NCBI GenBank assembly: GCA_021776735.1
Contig: JAJFFH010000070.1
Coordinates: forward strand, 1-64,000
DNA: 64,000 nt
Origin: Planctomycetota bacterium
GTDB taxonomy: Bacteria; Planctomycetota; PLA2
Direction of reading: 5' to 3'
Under the pieces are notes generated by a model. The model had not been told where the DNA came from and did not search any database. It saw only the letters and a list, made by a program, of their open reading frames with translations. Of the stretch, positions 1 through 8,388 are shown one piece after another; within the stretch, counting starts at the first letter, position 1, and the number at the start of each line of letters is the position of its first letter. The position numbers and the translations under genes were made by a program.

Positions 1-94
1 GCCATCTCCAGCGAGCCAGATACTCCTCGCAAGCCTCGTCAGTCGCGAATTCACGCTGAAAATCAAGCAGCGTCGTCGGCACTCTCTGAGTCAT
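1..94 (-). CDS. IS1595-family transposase, N-terminal fragment (runs off the window)
   Basis: This short reading frame is absent from the ORF track. Read on the minus strand from the ATG at 94 it gives MTQRVPTTLLDFQREF, then ATDEACEEYLARWRW to the window edge. The pattern TLLDFQREF-T-EACEEYL-RWRW is the usual start of IS1595/ISXO2-type transposases, just before the zinc-ribbon CPxCG that would lie outside the window. The GC-rich stretch 95-130, with GGGGCTGACTCAAATG, probably contains the terminal inverted repeat of the element. The identification rests on about 31 residues, so the family is fairly safe but whether the element is intact cannot be seen. Confidence 0.72.
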   Translation of the reverse strand, partial: MTQRVPTTLLDFQREFATDEACEEYLARWRW

Positions 95-145
95 CCTCGC
101 AGCCTAGCGCGAGGGGCTGACTCAAATGCATAGGCAGGGCCCGGG

Positions 146-667
146 CTAGCGCCGCCGTTTGGGGTAGGTGCGGACGATCGACGCGGCACGCGCGGAGATT
201 TCCGGCAACTGAGTCTGATCGATGTGAATCGTCCACGCGAGTCGGTTGCCATCACCGACCCGGTCGATCACCTCGCCCGCGACCTCGAAGTGTCCCAAGC
301 CATCGCCCGCGACTCGAAACTCCAGTTGCCCCTCGATGGTCTTGAACGTGGCGACGCCCCGGAGATCGTCATGCAAGTCCGCCGCGTCCCGCGCCAGAGC
401 GATGAAATCCTCGGTTCGCAGTTCACAGTCGAAAGCGCCGCAGAATCCACCGACGTCGATCGACACACGCGCCGTCAGCCAATTCCCGTCGTAGATGTCG
501 GTTGCGTGCGGATTCGAGTAACCGCGCACATCGACCACGAGTCGCTCGTGTTCAGCGCCACCGATGACCATCTGCATGCCCGATGTGACGATAACCTCTC
601 GGGACACAGAGCGGAACGACAGCTCTTGCTCTCGCGGGCCCAGGTCGGGTGCGGCCCCATCGGGCAC
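146..667 (-). CDS. Hypothetical protein, WapI/DUF6228 immunity-like
   Basis: The ORF encodes a 173-residue soluble protein. The central part (YDGNWL, VSIDVGGFCGAF, LRTEDF, and a later GDGLGHFEVAGEV) resembles the WapI-type immunity or DUF6228 family, small proteins often found near toxins or in scattered islands. That match is from memory of the family pattern and is only moderate. The GTG at 667 follows directly on the TGA of the DUF433 gene, so the two are probably co-transcribed. The family pattern begins around residue 31-33, so a downstream ATG (577 or 571) may be the true start. Confidence 0.5.
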   Translation of the reverse strand: MPDGAAPDLGPREQELSFRSVSREVIVTSGMQMVIGGAEHERLVVDVRGYSNPHATDIYDGNWLTARVSIDVGGFCGAFDCELRTEDFIALARDAADLHDDLRGVATFKTIEGQLEFRVAGDGLGHFEVAGEVIDRVGDGNRLAWTIHIDQTQLPEISARAASIVRTYPKRRR

Positions 668-865
668 TCAGGACGGTCGGGCATAGTCAAACGCGGCCTG
701 AATGCCGCCTCGTGTCAGACGCGGATGTGCTTCAAGGATCTGTTCGACGGTTTCCCCGGCACCGAGCCGGTCGAGAATGTGCTCTACCGTGATCCTGGTC
801 CCCGAAACGACGGGCTTTCCAAGAACGACTTTCGGATCGGTCGTGATTCGCTGTTCCAAGGTCAC
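668..865 (-). CDS. DUF433 family protein (VapB-like antitoxin)
   Basis: The ORF track begins this frame at 1000, but family similarity starts at the GTG at 865 (VTLEQRITTDPKVVLGKP), giving 65 residues, the normal DUF433 length. Diagnostic stretches are GKPVVSGTRITVEHIL and LTRGGIQAAFDYA. DUF433 proteins are small winged-helix antitoxin-like proteins, usually followed by a DUF5615 PIN-like toxin. Here the next gene on the same strand is an unrelated WapI/DUF6228-like gene, so this copy is an orphan or has a non-standard partner. A second intact DUF433 gene lies at 62918-63145 and a remnant near 34440. Confidence 0.8.
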   Translation of the reverse strand: MTLEQRITTDPKVVLGKPVVSGTRITVEHILDRLGAGETVEQILEAHPRLTRGGIQAAFDYARPS

Positions 866-944
866 GGTCTCCAACTGCGAATCTGTCGCGCCGCGCCGAA
901 TCTTCAACCCCTTGATCGGCGGGCACGGCCCTCGCCGCGAGCGT

Positions 945-1973
945 TCACTCCTCTCCTTCCCCCGGACCCCCTTCCACTCCTGCCAACCCGGCCAGCACAC
1001 GGTCCATGTCGGCGTGCAGCGGGGCTTCTACCTCTACCGTCTCGTCCGTTTCGGGATGGGGGAACGTGAGTCTTTGGGCGTGCAGCATCAGGCGCGGTGT
1101 CGGGACCGGCGGGGTGCGGCGGGCGGCGTAGGTTGTATCGCCCAGGATCGGGTGGCCGCGCTGTTCCAGGTGCACGCGGATTTGGTGCGTGCGGCCCGTG
1201 TGCGGACGGCATTCGAGCAACGTCGCGGACTTTTGGAAGCGGCGGATCACGCGCACCGCGGTCTTGGCGGCCTTGCCTTCGCCGTCGAAACGGACGGCGC
1301 GTCGCCGGGGGTCGTGCACGTCGCGCCCGAGCGGCAGGTCGATCTCGTCCTCGTCGTACGGGTAGTCGCCGAACACGATCGCACAGTAGACCTTTTGCAC
1401 GCGGCGCTCCTTGAACGCCTCCGCGAGGCGGGCATGCGCGGTCTCGTTCTTGGCGATCACCATCACGCCGGTGGTGTCCATGTCGAGGCGATGCACGATG
1501 CCGGGACGGTACGCGCCGTGGCCGGTGCTCACGATGCCCCAACGGTGCGCGATGGCGTTGGCGATCGTGCCCCGGCGGCGTCCTTTGCCCGGATGCACGG
1601 CCATCGCGGCACCCTTGTCGAGCACCGCGAACGACTCCTCCTCCCGAAGCACCGACAGCGGCAAGTCCTCGGGGACGACGTCGGGCGGGCGCACCTCCGG
1701 GATCATGACCACAATCTCATCGCCCGTTCGGAGCCGTGCGGACGACCGCGTCGCCGCCCCGTTCAGCAACACGGCGCCTTCGTGGCGGATGACTCGCTGG
1801 ACGGCGGCGCGCGAAAGCGGCCGCAGATGCGCCGCAAGGAACCGGTCCAGCCGAACACCGGCGTCCTCCGCCCCGACGACCAGACGCCGGTTCTCTCCCC
1901 GCTCGAAGTCGAACTCGACGGGAATGTCGTCGGCAGGGCCGGAGGGCACTCCATCGGGCCGGGTATCGGACAT
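945..1973 (-). CDS. rluD: RluA/RluD family 23S rRNA pseudouridine synthase
   Basis: The 342-residue protein has the two-domain layout of RluD: an S4 RNA-binding domain (about residues 36-95, with VRLDRFLAAHL and GAVLLNG) and a pseudouridine synthase domain. The catalytic motif HRLDMDTTG is at residues 161-169, with Asp164 as the expected nucleophile. The later stretch LLECRPHTGRTHQIRVHL is the conserved family signature. It should isomerise uridines in 23S rRNA in the cytoplasm. RluD, RluC and RluA are hard to separate by sequence alone; the S4 domain favours RluC/RluD. It is transcribed divergently from the HEAT gene. Confidence 0.88.
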   Translation of the reverse strand: MSDTRPDGVPSGPADDIPVEFDFERGENRRLVVGAEDAGVRLDRFLAAHLRPLSRAAVQRVIRHEGAVLLNGAATRSSARLRTGDEIVVMIPEVRPPDVVPEDLPLSVLREEESFAVLDKGAAMAVHPGKGRRRGTIANAIAHRWGIVSTGHGAYRPGIVHRLDMDTTGVMVIAKNETAHARLAEAFKERRVQKVYCAIVFGDYPYDEDEIDLPLGRDVHDPRRRAVRFDGEGKAAKTAVRVIRRFQKSATLLECRPHTGRTHQIRVHLEQRGHPILGDTTYAARRTPPVPTPRLMLHAQRLTFPHPETDETVEVEAPLHADMDRVLAGLAGVEGGPGEGEE

Positions 1974-2046
1974 CGGCGACCTAGACTAGCCCAAGCTCGG
2001 GTTTCCAACGTACCTTGATAGAGTGCTGGGTTCGAGGAGAACGCGC

Positions 2047-3519
2047 ATGAAGAACCGCAATACCATTGTCGCCGTACTATTCGGAGCCGTCGTGCTCTTT
2101 GCCGTCACGAGTTGGGCCTGGGATCCGCTGGATCGCTGGTGGACCGTGCGGGCGGCGATCAACCAGATCATCTCCGGCAACGAAGTCCCCCAAAACCAGA
2201 CCAAGCTGGCCGACCTCGACGACCGGGCTTACGTGATCGGCAGGCTCGAGGAAGCTCTCGAGCGCAAGACCAGCGTGGCCGGCAAGCTAAGGGTGATCAG
2301 GGCCCTGCAACGGTTCAAGGAAGACCGAATCATCAGCCGCGCGTTCCATTCCGACGTCCTATCGACCCGCCGGGCCGTTCTCGCGTACAACCCGAACAGT
2401 ACGGACAACCGCGAGGAGAAGATCAAGGTCCTCGTGGACTGGATCGAGGACGACCAGGCCGACATGCGGGCCCGGGCCATGAGCCTCGTCGGCATCCTCA
2501 AGATCGAGGAAGCCGTGCCGGTCCTGCTGAAGTTCATCGACAAGCCGTCGCAGCCGGGCGCCGACCTGACCCGGAACGCACTGAAAGTCCTTGGGCGCAT
2601 GAAGCCCAAGGGGCTGTTCGACCGGCTCCTCGCGATCGCGAACGACAAGAACCGCGACGGCATCGGCCGCGGACTCGCGCTGGAGGCGGCGGCGACCCAG
2701 CCCGACGCGCCGACCGATCGCTCGCGCGCGGCTGCTCTCGCCATCCTCCGCGACACGTCGCTCGCCAAGGATCCGCGCCTGATCGCCGCGGGCATCTTGC
2801 GCTACCCGCGGCTGACAAGCCCCGAGACGCTCGACGCGCTGGAGAAGGTTCTGCTTGATCCGAAGGACCCGCACCCGCTGGTCCAAAAGAGCTGTTTCGT
2901 GGCGCTGGGCAACACGGCGCCGCTGGACCGCGTCCGCGGCCTGGTTCTCGACAAGCGCGTCTACAACCACGAGAACTTCGCGCTGCGCATCTACGTCACC
3001 ACGACCCTGGCATCGCTGCGGGTCAAGGAGCGCCTCGCCCTCGAGATCCTCTGCGAGTACCTGATCGACAGCGACAAGGCCGATCCGCGCCGCAAGCTCC
3101 GCTGGGAAGCAATGCTCTCCCTGTTCACGATGACCGGCGCGGCCAACGGCGTAGCGGAAAAGCAGTTCTTTCGGAAGCCGCCCGCAGAGATCATGGACAA
3201 GGAGATCGCGCGCCGCTACTTCTTCTCGACCGAACACACGCGCCCCGGGATCTCGCCGCAACAGCTCGACGCTGTAAAAAGCCTTGTCGCGGACGACGAG
3301 AAGATGGCCAACATTCGCCAAACCTATCTGAGCAACATTGACGCCTATCTCGACGCCTGGCGCAAACAGGCCGAAGCGGAAGCAGCCAAGAAAAAGGCCG
3401 CCGAAGAAAAGGCCAAGAAGGCCGCCGAGGGCGACAAGGATCCCAAGGCGACCCCGGACAAGGACTCCAAGAAGGAAGAAAACGCGTCAGACCCGAAGAC
3501 GCCGAAAGACGGCGGCTAA
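2047..3519 (+). CDS. HEAT-repeat protein with N-terminal membrane anchor
   Basis: I chose the ATG at 2047 rather than 2023 because GAGGAG sits eight bases upstream of it and the frame then opens with MKNRNTIVAVLFGAVVLFA, a signal anchor. The rest is helical repeat, with HEAT-like units such as ADMRARAMSLVGILKIEEAV and LTRNALKVLGRMK. The C-terminus (about 50 residues) is a Lys/Ala/Glu-rich tail. It probably acts as an exported or membrane-tethered scaffold. No catalytic motif is visible, so no specific function is assigned. It converges with the SurA-like gene across a hairpin-rich junction. Confidence 0.8.
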   Translation: MKNRNTIVAVLFGAVVLFAVTSWAWDPLDRWWTVRAAINQIISGNEVPQNQTKLADLDDRAYVIGRLEEALERKTSVAGKLRVIRALQRFKEDRIISRAFHSDVLSTRRAVLAYNPNSTDNREEKIKVLVDWIEDDQADMRARAMSLVGILKIEEAVPVLLKFIDKPSQPGADLTRNALKVLGRMKPKGLFDRLLAIANDKNRDGIGRGLALEAAATQPDAPTDRSRAAALAILRDTSLAKDPRLIAAGILRYPRLTSPETLDALEKVLLDPKDPHPLVQKSCFVALGNTAPLDRVRGLVLDKRVYNHENFALRIYVTTTLASLRVKERLALEILCEYLIDSDKADPRRKLRWEAMLSLFTMTGAANGVAEKQFFRKPPAEIMDKEIARRYFFSTEHTRPGISPQQLDAVKSLVADDEKMANIRQTYLSNIDAYLDAWRKQAEAEAAKKKAAEEKAKKAAEGDKDPKATPDKDSKKEENASDPKTPKDGG

Positions 3520-3533
3520 CCCATCGAGCCAAA

Positions 3534-3633
3534 AGCAAACGGACGGCGATTCACGCGCCCGTCGGCCATGAGCATCGCGGTCCGTTTGCTGTTTGCGGGC
3601 CGCAGGCCCGCCTAGGAATCCGCGCAGCGGATT
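3534..3633. repeat. Convergent-gene junction: inverted 17-mer pair plus two hairpins
   Basis: This junction lies between the HEAT gene and the SurA-like gene, which point at each other. A plus copy of the dispersed motif, AGCAAACGGACGGCGAT, is at 3534-3550. A minus copy with one mismatch (ATCGCGGTCC) is at 3574-3590. They form a long hairpin around a 23-base loop. Next come two perfect short hairpins: GCGGGCC-GCA-GGCCCGC at 3595-3611 and AATCCGC-GCA-GCGGATT at 3617-3633. A bidirectional terminator role is inferred from position. Confidence 0.85.
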
Positions 3634-3648
3634 TCCCGCGGAGCGGAT

Positions 3649-5073
3649 TTAGTTGCGTTCGAACAGGGACGGATTCTTGCGCGCGGCACGGACGACGCGG
3701 TTTTGCCAACGGCGCTGGCTGATGTCGGCCGCGTCGCGGGCGATTTTCTTGCGGTCCTTTTTCAGGGTGCGGGACGGCTTCTTCTCCAGAAGCTTCGCGA
3801 TCACGTAGCCGCGGCCACGGCTGAAGAACGGGTGCGAAAACTCACCGACCTTGAGCAGGGACGCCTGGAGATAGGTGTCCTGGTAGCCGGGCGTTGCGCG
3901 CGAGAGGTGGAACGGAATCGTGCCGCCGTTCAGCTTGATTGTCTTGGGGTCGTTGCTCTTTTGGCGGGCGAGGGTCTCGAAATCGTCTCCGGCCAGCAGG
4001 CGGGCGTGGATGCCTCCGGCTTCGGCCTTGCCTTCCGGGAGCGACCGCGCGCGCTGGCCGATGCCGGGCACGCGCTGGGCGCGCGCGGCGATCAGGATGC
4101 GCTGGACCTTGAGCAGCGGTGCGTAGCGGGGCTTGTTGTCCTTGAAGAACTTCGCGATGTCGGCGTCCCCGAGGCCGTCCAGGAAGTAGCCCCGCGCACG
4201 CGCGTGCGCCCGAAACGCCGGGTTCTGGCGCAGCGATTCCAGCGTGATGCCGCGGTTGGCCATGTGCGCGATGATCCAAGCGTCCGTGACATCGTCCGGA
4301 CGCCTCACCTGGCGCTTGATGCGGTTTTTCTCCTGTTCGAGCTGCCACCGCTCCTGATAGGCCAGCTCACTCTTCGTCGGTGGGTTGTCGTTGCCGGTGA
4401 GCAGAACGATTTCCTTGGCCAGGATCAAGTCGGCGAGTGCGCGGGCGACCTCGGTCGGCGCGAGCTCGATGGCGAGAACGCGGCCCCACTCGTACTCGGT
4501 GACCTTGAGATCGTTGACGCGGAACACGACGTTTTTGGGCAGCTTCTTGCGGTCGAGTTCCTTGGTCGCCTTCTCGAAGAGTTCGCTGACGACAATGGTC
4601 ACCGAGCCGTCGCTCACCGGCGCGTTGGCCCGGCGGGTCGGGTCCTTCTTCATGAGAATCTCGCGCGTGACCTTTCTGTAGAGCAGCCACTGCCGGGCGC
4701 GCCGCTGCAACTCGCGTTTCGACATCCCCGACAACTTGCGCAGCTTGGCAAGGTCGGCACCGTTGGCCCGCTGCAGCTTGTCGATTTTCTTAAGCCACTT
4801 CGTGATCTCGGTGTCCGTCACCCGGATGCCGCGCTTGCGCGCCTCCGCCTCGACAAGTCGCGCCTCGACGTAGTCACGCAGCGCCGGGTTGATCGAGGGG
4901 TTCGCGCCCTTGTACCGCGTGAGATAGCGATAAAGCTCCGCGCGGCGCACCTTCCACTTGCCTTTCGGATGGGCGGCGGCAATGTCCTCCGGCAGCGGGG
5001 CTTCCTGAGCAAGAAGAGGACCGGCAAGCACCCCGCAAAGCAGCCCTAGCGTGGCGAACGGGAGGATTCTCAT
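3649..5073 (-). CDS. SurA-like periplasmic peptidyl-prolyl isomerase (parvulin type)
   Basis: The protein begins with a cleavable signal peptide (MRILPFATLGLLCGVLAGP..AQEAP). I therefore take the ATG at 5073, preceded by AAAGGG, rather than the upstream ATG at 5151. A long helical N-terminal chaperone region is followed, near the C-terminus, by a parvulin-like domain: LKVQRILIAAR, then DDFETLARQKSNDP, LNGGTIPF and the tail KVGEFSHPFFSRGRGYVIAKLLEK. This is the SurA/PrsA pattern of a chaperone for envelope proteins. The domain is diverged, so isomerase activity is not assured. Confidence 0.72.
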   Translation of the reverse strand: MRILPFATLGLLCGVLAGPLLAQEAPLPEDIAAAHPKGKWKVRRAELYRYLTRYKGANPSINPALRDYVEARLVEAEARKRGIRVTDTEITKWLKKIDKLQRANGADLAKLRKLSGMSKRELQRRARQWLLYRKVTREILMKKDPTRRANAPVSDGSVTIVVSELFEKATKELDRKKLPKNVVFRVNDLKVTEYEWGRVLAIELAPTEVARALADLILAKEIVLLTGNDNPPTKSELAYQERWQLEQEKNRIKRQVRRPDDVTDAWIIAHMANRGITLESLRQNPAFRAHARARGYFLDGLGDADIAKFFKDNKPRYAPLLKVQRILIAARAQRVPGIGQRARSLPEGKAEAGGIHARLLAGDDFETLARQKSNDPKTIKLNGGTIPFHLSRATPGYQDTYLQASLLKVGEFSHPFFSRGRGYVIAKLLEKKPSRTLKKDRKKIARDAADISQRRWQNRVVRAARKNPSLFERN

Positions 5074-5154
5074 GCTTACCCTTTCGGCAAATCGGGTCAT
5101 CGGCCCGTCATCCCTCTTGAGGGAAGTAGATCGCAAGGTCACAATCTTCATTCT

Positions 5155-5742
5155 ATGCGTCTTCTGTGCCTTACGACGATTCTCGGTCTGGTTTCACTTT
5201 GCGGTGGTTGCAGGGGGTCCGGGGGCAGCGCCGCCGCGGGCCTGCCGGCCGCCGATCAAAAAACCCGGCTGGTGCTCAACGGCTACCGCGGGCTCGCCTC
5301 GGTCTTCGTGATGGAGAACCTCGCCGGAAGAAACCTCGTGGAGCTGCGCAGCAAGCCGCTGCGCGCGAACCGCCCCGCGGTTGCCTACGTCGAAGACGAC
5401 GTGATGAAAAAGCTCATGAAGCAACTCGAGCGCGCGGGTTTTTTCAAGTACCGCCAGCCGCGTCCGCCCGATCCGCTGCAGTTCGGCGCCAAGAGCGAGT
5501 TCACGATGATCGAGGCTGACGGAAAACGCACGACCATCCTGAAGATACGGCTCATGGCGGGCCAGCCCGTCGAGAAGCGCCAGCTCGAAAGCCTGAAGGC
5601 GTTCGTGGCCAGCAAGGCGGAGTTCTTGAAGGTCTACAACCGGCACCGGCCGCAGATGCAGACGCGGGTCAACGCCGGCGGCCAGGATCCGTTCGGCGTA
5701 CGGCGGGCCACGGACACCAGCACCGGAAACACGAGCCGTTGA
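5155..5742 (+). CDS. Putative lipoprotein, unknown function
   Basis: The 195-residue product starts with a short charged region and hydrophobic stretch ending in LVSLCGGC, a plausible lipobox with Cys19 as the lipidation site. The mature part has no domain I recognise. It contains VEDDVMKKLMKQLERAGFF and RTTILKIRLM, typical of small alpha/beta secreted domains. It is the first gene of a kdsB-pyrG run: kdsB starts at a TTG overlapping its TGA stop, so translation is probably coupled. The promoter should lie in the 80 bases shared with the divergent SurA-like gene. Confidence 0.7.
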   Translation: MRLLCLTTILGLVSLCGGCRGSGGSAAAGLPAADQKTRLVLNGYRGLASVFVMENLAGRNLVELRSKPLRANRPAVAYVEDDVMKKLMKQLERAGFFKYRQPRPPDPLQFGAKSEFTMIEADGKRTTILKIRLMAGQPVEKRQLESLKAFVASKAEFLKVYNRHRPQMQTRVNAGGQDPFGVRRATDTSTGNTSR

Positions 5743-6449
5743 AACCGGTCCTGCTGGTGATCCCCGCACGACTGGCATCGACGCGTCTGCCGCAAAAAAT
5801 GCTGCTGAACGAGACCGGGAAGTTCTTGGTGCAGCACGTGTGGGAGCGCGCGCGTGCGGTGCGCACCGTGGACGAGGTCGTGATCGCCACGGACGCGCAG
5901 GGAATCCTCGACGCCGCCTCATCATTCGGCGCGCGCGCCGTCCTGACTTCGCCGGACCACCGCTCCGGATCGGATCGCGCCGCGGAAATCGCCCGCAGCG
6001 TTTCCGCGCGCCTCGTGGTCAACGTGCAGGGCGACGAACCCGAGCTCGAACCCGGCGACGTCGAAGCACTGATCGCGGCGATGCAGCCGAACGACCCCAT
6101 GGGCACGCTCGTCTATGACGGACTGACCGACGCGCAGCAAGACGATCCCGATGTCGTGAAGGCCAGGGTCGTGGACGGCTACGCTGTTGACTTCACGCGC
6201 GAGCGACTGCCGGGCGGACAGCGCCATCTCGGGGTGTACGCCTTCTCCGCGGAGTTTCTCCAGGAGTTCACGCGGCTTGAGCCGACCAAAAACGAGGGAG
6301 TCCGGCGACTGGAGCAGATGCGGGCCCTGGACCATGGCTACCGCATCCGCGCCGTGCCCGCGACGCACGAGGGCCTCGGCATCGACACCGCGGCGGACTA
6401 CGCCGCGTTCGTTCGTCGCTGCCGCGGAGGCGCAGCGCCCAAAGCCTGA
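5739..6449 (+). CDS. kdsB: 3-deoxy-manno-octulosonate cytidylyltransferase (CMP-KDO synthetase)
   Basis: KdsB activates KDO as CMP-KDO for the inner core of lipopolysaccharide. The 236-residue length is normal. The N-terminal nucleotide-binding motif IPARLASTRLPQKML, VNVQGDEPELEP, the HLGVYAFS segment and the closing EGLGIDTAADYAAF are all in order. The start is a TTG at 5739 overlapping the stop of the preceding lipoprotein gene. Its presence indicates an outer membrane with LPS. A minus copy of the 17-mer sits four bases after the stop, in the gap before pyrG. Confidence 0.95.
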   Translation: MKPVLLVIPARLASTRLPQKMLLNETGKFLVQHVWERARAVRTVDEVVIATDAQGILDAASSFGARAVLTSPDHRSGSDRAAEIARSVSARLVVNVQGDEPELEPGDVEALIAAMQPNDPMGTLVYDGLTDAQQDDPDVVKARVVDGYAVDFTRERLPGGQRHLGVYAFSAEFLQEFTRLEPTKNEGVRRLEQMRALDHGYRIRAVPATHEGLGIDTAADYAAFVRRCRGGAAPKA

Positions 6450-6453
6450 AGGC

Positions 6454-6470
6454 ATCGCCGTCCGTACGCT
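6454..6470 (-). repeat. 17-mer motif copy (kdsB-pyrG gap)
   Basis: The sequence reads ATCGCCGTCCGTACGCT, the reverse complement of the variant AGCGTACGGACGGCGAT. It begins four bases after the kdsB stop and 111 bases before pyrG. It is antisense to both neighbours, unlike most intergenic copies. Confidence 0.85.
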
Positions 6471-6581
6471 TTCGTCGCAAAGACCGTCCTCGATCCACGG
6501 ATCGCGGGGCCGACCTGATAGACTCCTCTTTTCCACGGAATCGGCGCCTCGCGAAAGCGGGACGCCCAGCTCTTTTTACAC

Positions 6582-8186
6582 ATGCGCAAGTACATCTTCG
6601 TGACCGGCGGCGTGGTTTCGAGCCTCGGGAAGGGGCTGACCTCGGCCGCGATTGGTGCACTTCTGGAGGCGCGCGGTCTCAAGATCGGCATCCAGAAGCT
6701 CGACCCCTACATCAACGTCGATCCCGGCACGATGTCGCCGTATCAGCACGGCGAGGTCTATGTGACGCGCGACGGCGCCGAGACCGACCTCGATCTCGGC
6801 CACTACGAGCGTTTCACGAACGCCGAGATGACCCGGGCGTCCAACTACACGACCGGGCAGATTTACAACGCGGTCATCACCAAGGAGCGCCGCGGCGAGT
6901 ACCTCGGGCGGACCGTGCAGGTGGTCCCGCACATCACCGACGAGATCATCGCGGCAATTCGCAGTGCCGAGGACGATGTCGATGTGCTGATCACCGAGAT
7001 CGGCGGGACGGTGGGCGACATCGAGGGGCTGCCGTTTCTGGAGGCGATCCGCCAGTTCGCGCTTGAGAAGGGACGCGAGCACGTCATGTTCGTGCACTTG
7101 ACGCTGCTGCCGTACCTGCGCGCGAGCGGCGAGATGAAGACCAAGCCGACGCAGCATTCCGTGGGCCGCCTGCGCGAGATCGGCATTCAGCCCGACGCGA
7201 TCCTCTGTCGCACCGAGCGTCCGATGGAGCCGGGGCTGAGCGACAAGATTTCGCTGTTCTGCAACGTCGCCAAGGACTGCGTGATCGAGGAAAAAGACGT
7301 CGATCACTCGATCTACGAGGTGCCGCTCGAGCTGCACCGCCAGGGCCTCGACGAACTCGTGTGCAAGCGCCTCGGACTGGACACGTCCCCGCCCGACATC
7401 TCGGCGTGGCGCGAACTCGTGGACCGCATCAAGTCGCCAAAGGGGCAGGTCGAGATCGCCGTCGTCGGCAAGTACATCGTGCTCCACGACGCGTACAAGT
7501 CGGTCTACGAGGCGCTGTCGCACGCCGGCTTCGCCAGCAACGTCGAGGTCAAGTTCCGCAAGATCAACCCCGAAGAGCTGACCGCCGAGAACGTCGCGGC
7601 GCGATTCGAGGGCGTCCACGGCCTGCTCGTACCGGGCGGATTCGGCGAACGCGGCTTCTCGGGCAAGGTCACGGCGATCCGGCACGCACGAGAAACCAAG
7701 CTGCCGTTCCTGGGCATCTGCTTCGGCCTGCAGGCGGCGGTCACGGAGTTCGCCCGCCACGTGTGCGGCGTCGAGGACGCGAACTCGACAGAATTCGTCG
7801 AGGACTGCACGCCGGTCATCGCCCTGATGGACGCGCAAAAAGACGTCGAGGATGTCGGCGGCACGATGCGCCTCGGCGCGTACCCGTGCACCCTGGCCGC
7901 GGACACCATCTCGCGCCGCGCGTACGACACCGACGCGATCTCGGAGCGCCACCGCCACCGCTGGGAAGTCAACAACCGCTACCGCGGCATGCTGGCGGAA
8001 CACGGACTCGTCATCGCGGGCACCAACGAGGAACTCGACCTGGTCGAGATCGTGGAGCTGCCGCAAGACCAGCATCCCTACTTCGTCGCGACGCAGTTCC
8101 ACCCGGAATTCAAGAGCAAACCGACACACGCGCACCCGCTGTTCCGCGAACTGATCGCCGCAGCCGTTGTCCAGGCTGGCCTTTAG
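6582..8186 (+). CDS. pyrG: CTP synthase
   Basis: CTP synthase aminates UTP to CTP using glutamine. The 534-residue protein is full length. The N-terminal synthetase domain has [20 protein letters not shown] (P-loop) and [18 protein letters not shown]. The C-terminal glutamine amidotransferase domain has the nucleophile context LGICFGLQ and the late Q-FHPEF motif. It follows kdsB, which consumes CTP, so the pairing is metabolically sensible. Its stop is followed by a hairpin-rich junction shared with the convergent CPBP gene. Confidence 0.97.
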   Translation: MRKYIFVTGGVVSSLGKGLTSAAIGALLEARGLKIGIQKLDPYINVDPGTMSPYQHGEVYVTRDGAETDLDLGHYERFTNAEMTRASNYTTGQIYNAVITKERRGEYLGRTVQVVPHITDEIIAAIRSAEDDVDVLITEIGGTVGDIEGLPFLEAIRQFALEKGREHVMFVHLTLLPYLRASGEMKTKPTQHSVGRLREIGIQPDAILCRTERPMEPGLSDKISLFCNVAKDCVIEEKDVDHSIYEVPLELHRQGLDELVCKRLGLDTSPPDISAWRELVDRIKSPKGQVEIAVVGKYIVLHDAYKSVYEALSHAGFASNVEVKFRKINPEELTAENVAARFEGVHGLLVPGGFGERGFSGKVTAIRHARETKLPFLGICFGLQAAVTEFARHVCGVEDANSTEFVEDCTPVIALMDAQKDVEDVGGTMRLGAYPCTLAADTISRRAYDTDAISERHRHRWEVNNRYRGMLAEHGLVIAGTNEELDLVEIVELPQDQHPYFVATQFHPEFKSKPTHAHPLFRELIAAAVVQAGL

Positions 8187-8200
8187 GGCGAGAGCCACTA

Positions 8201-8383
8201 CGAAACTCCGCTGCGCGGATTTTCGCTAGTCGGCGGGCATAGGCCCGCCGGATGAAGATGAAAAAGGCGTACGGACGGCGATACTTCGCAGACATCGCCG
8301 TCCGTTTGCTGCCTCATGTTCATTCATGCCTCATGCAGCGGGCCTACGCCCGCTGCTGACAAAAGTCCGCTCAGCGGACTTTT
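8201..8383. repeat. Convergent-gene junction: inverted 17-mer pair plus four hairpins
   Basis: This junction lies between pyrG and the convergent CPBP gene. In order it holds an imperfect hairpin CGAAACTCCGC-TGC-GCGGATTTTCG (8201-8225), the hairpin CGGCGGGC/GCCCGCCG (8231-8250), a plus 17-mer (8266-8282, GGCGTACGG variant), a minus 17-mer (8294-8310, exact consensus), GCAGCGGGC/GCCCGCTGC (8335-8356) and AAAAGTCCGC-TCA-GCGGACTTTT (8361-8383, perfect). The last one is a good bidirectional terminator candidate. The two 17-mers are only 11 bases apart and can pair. Confidence 0.85.
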
Positions 8384-8388
8384 GCACG

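Noticed and set aside
1285-1300. AAACGGACGGCGCG inside rluD
   Set aside because: Matches 12 bases but loses the final GAT, and the region is a conserved protein; counted as chance.
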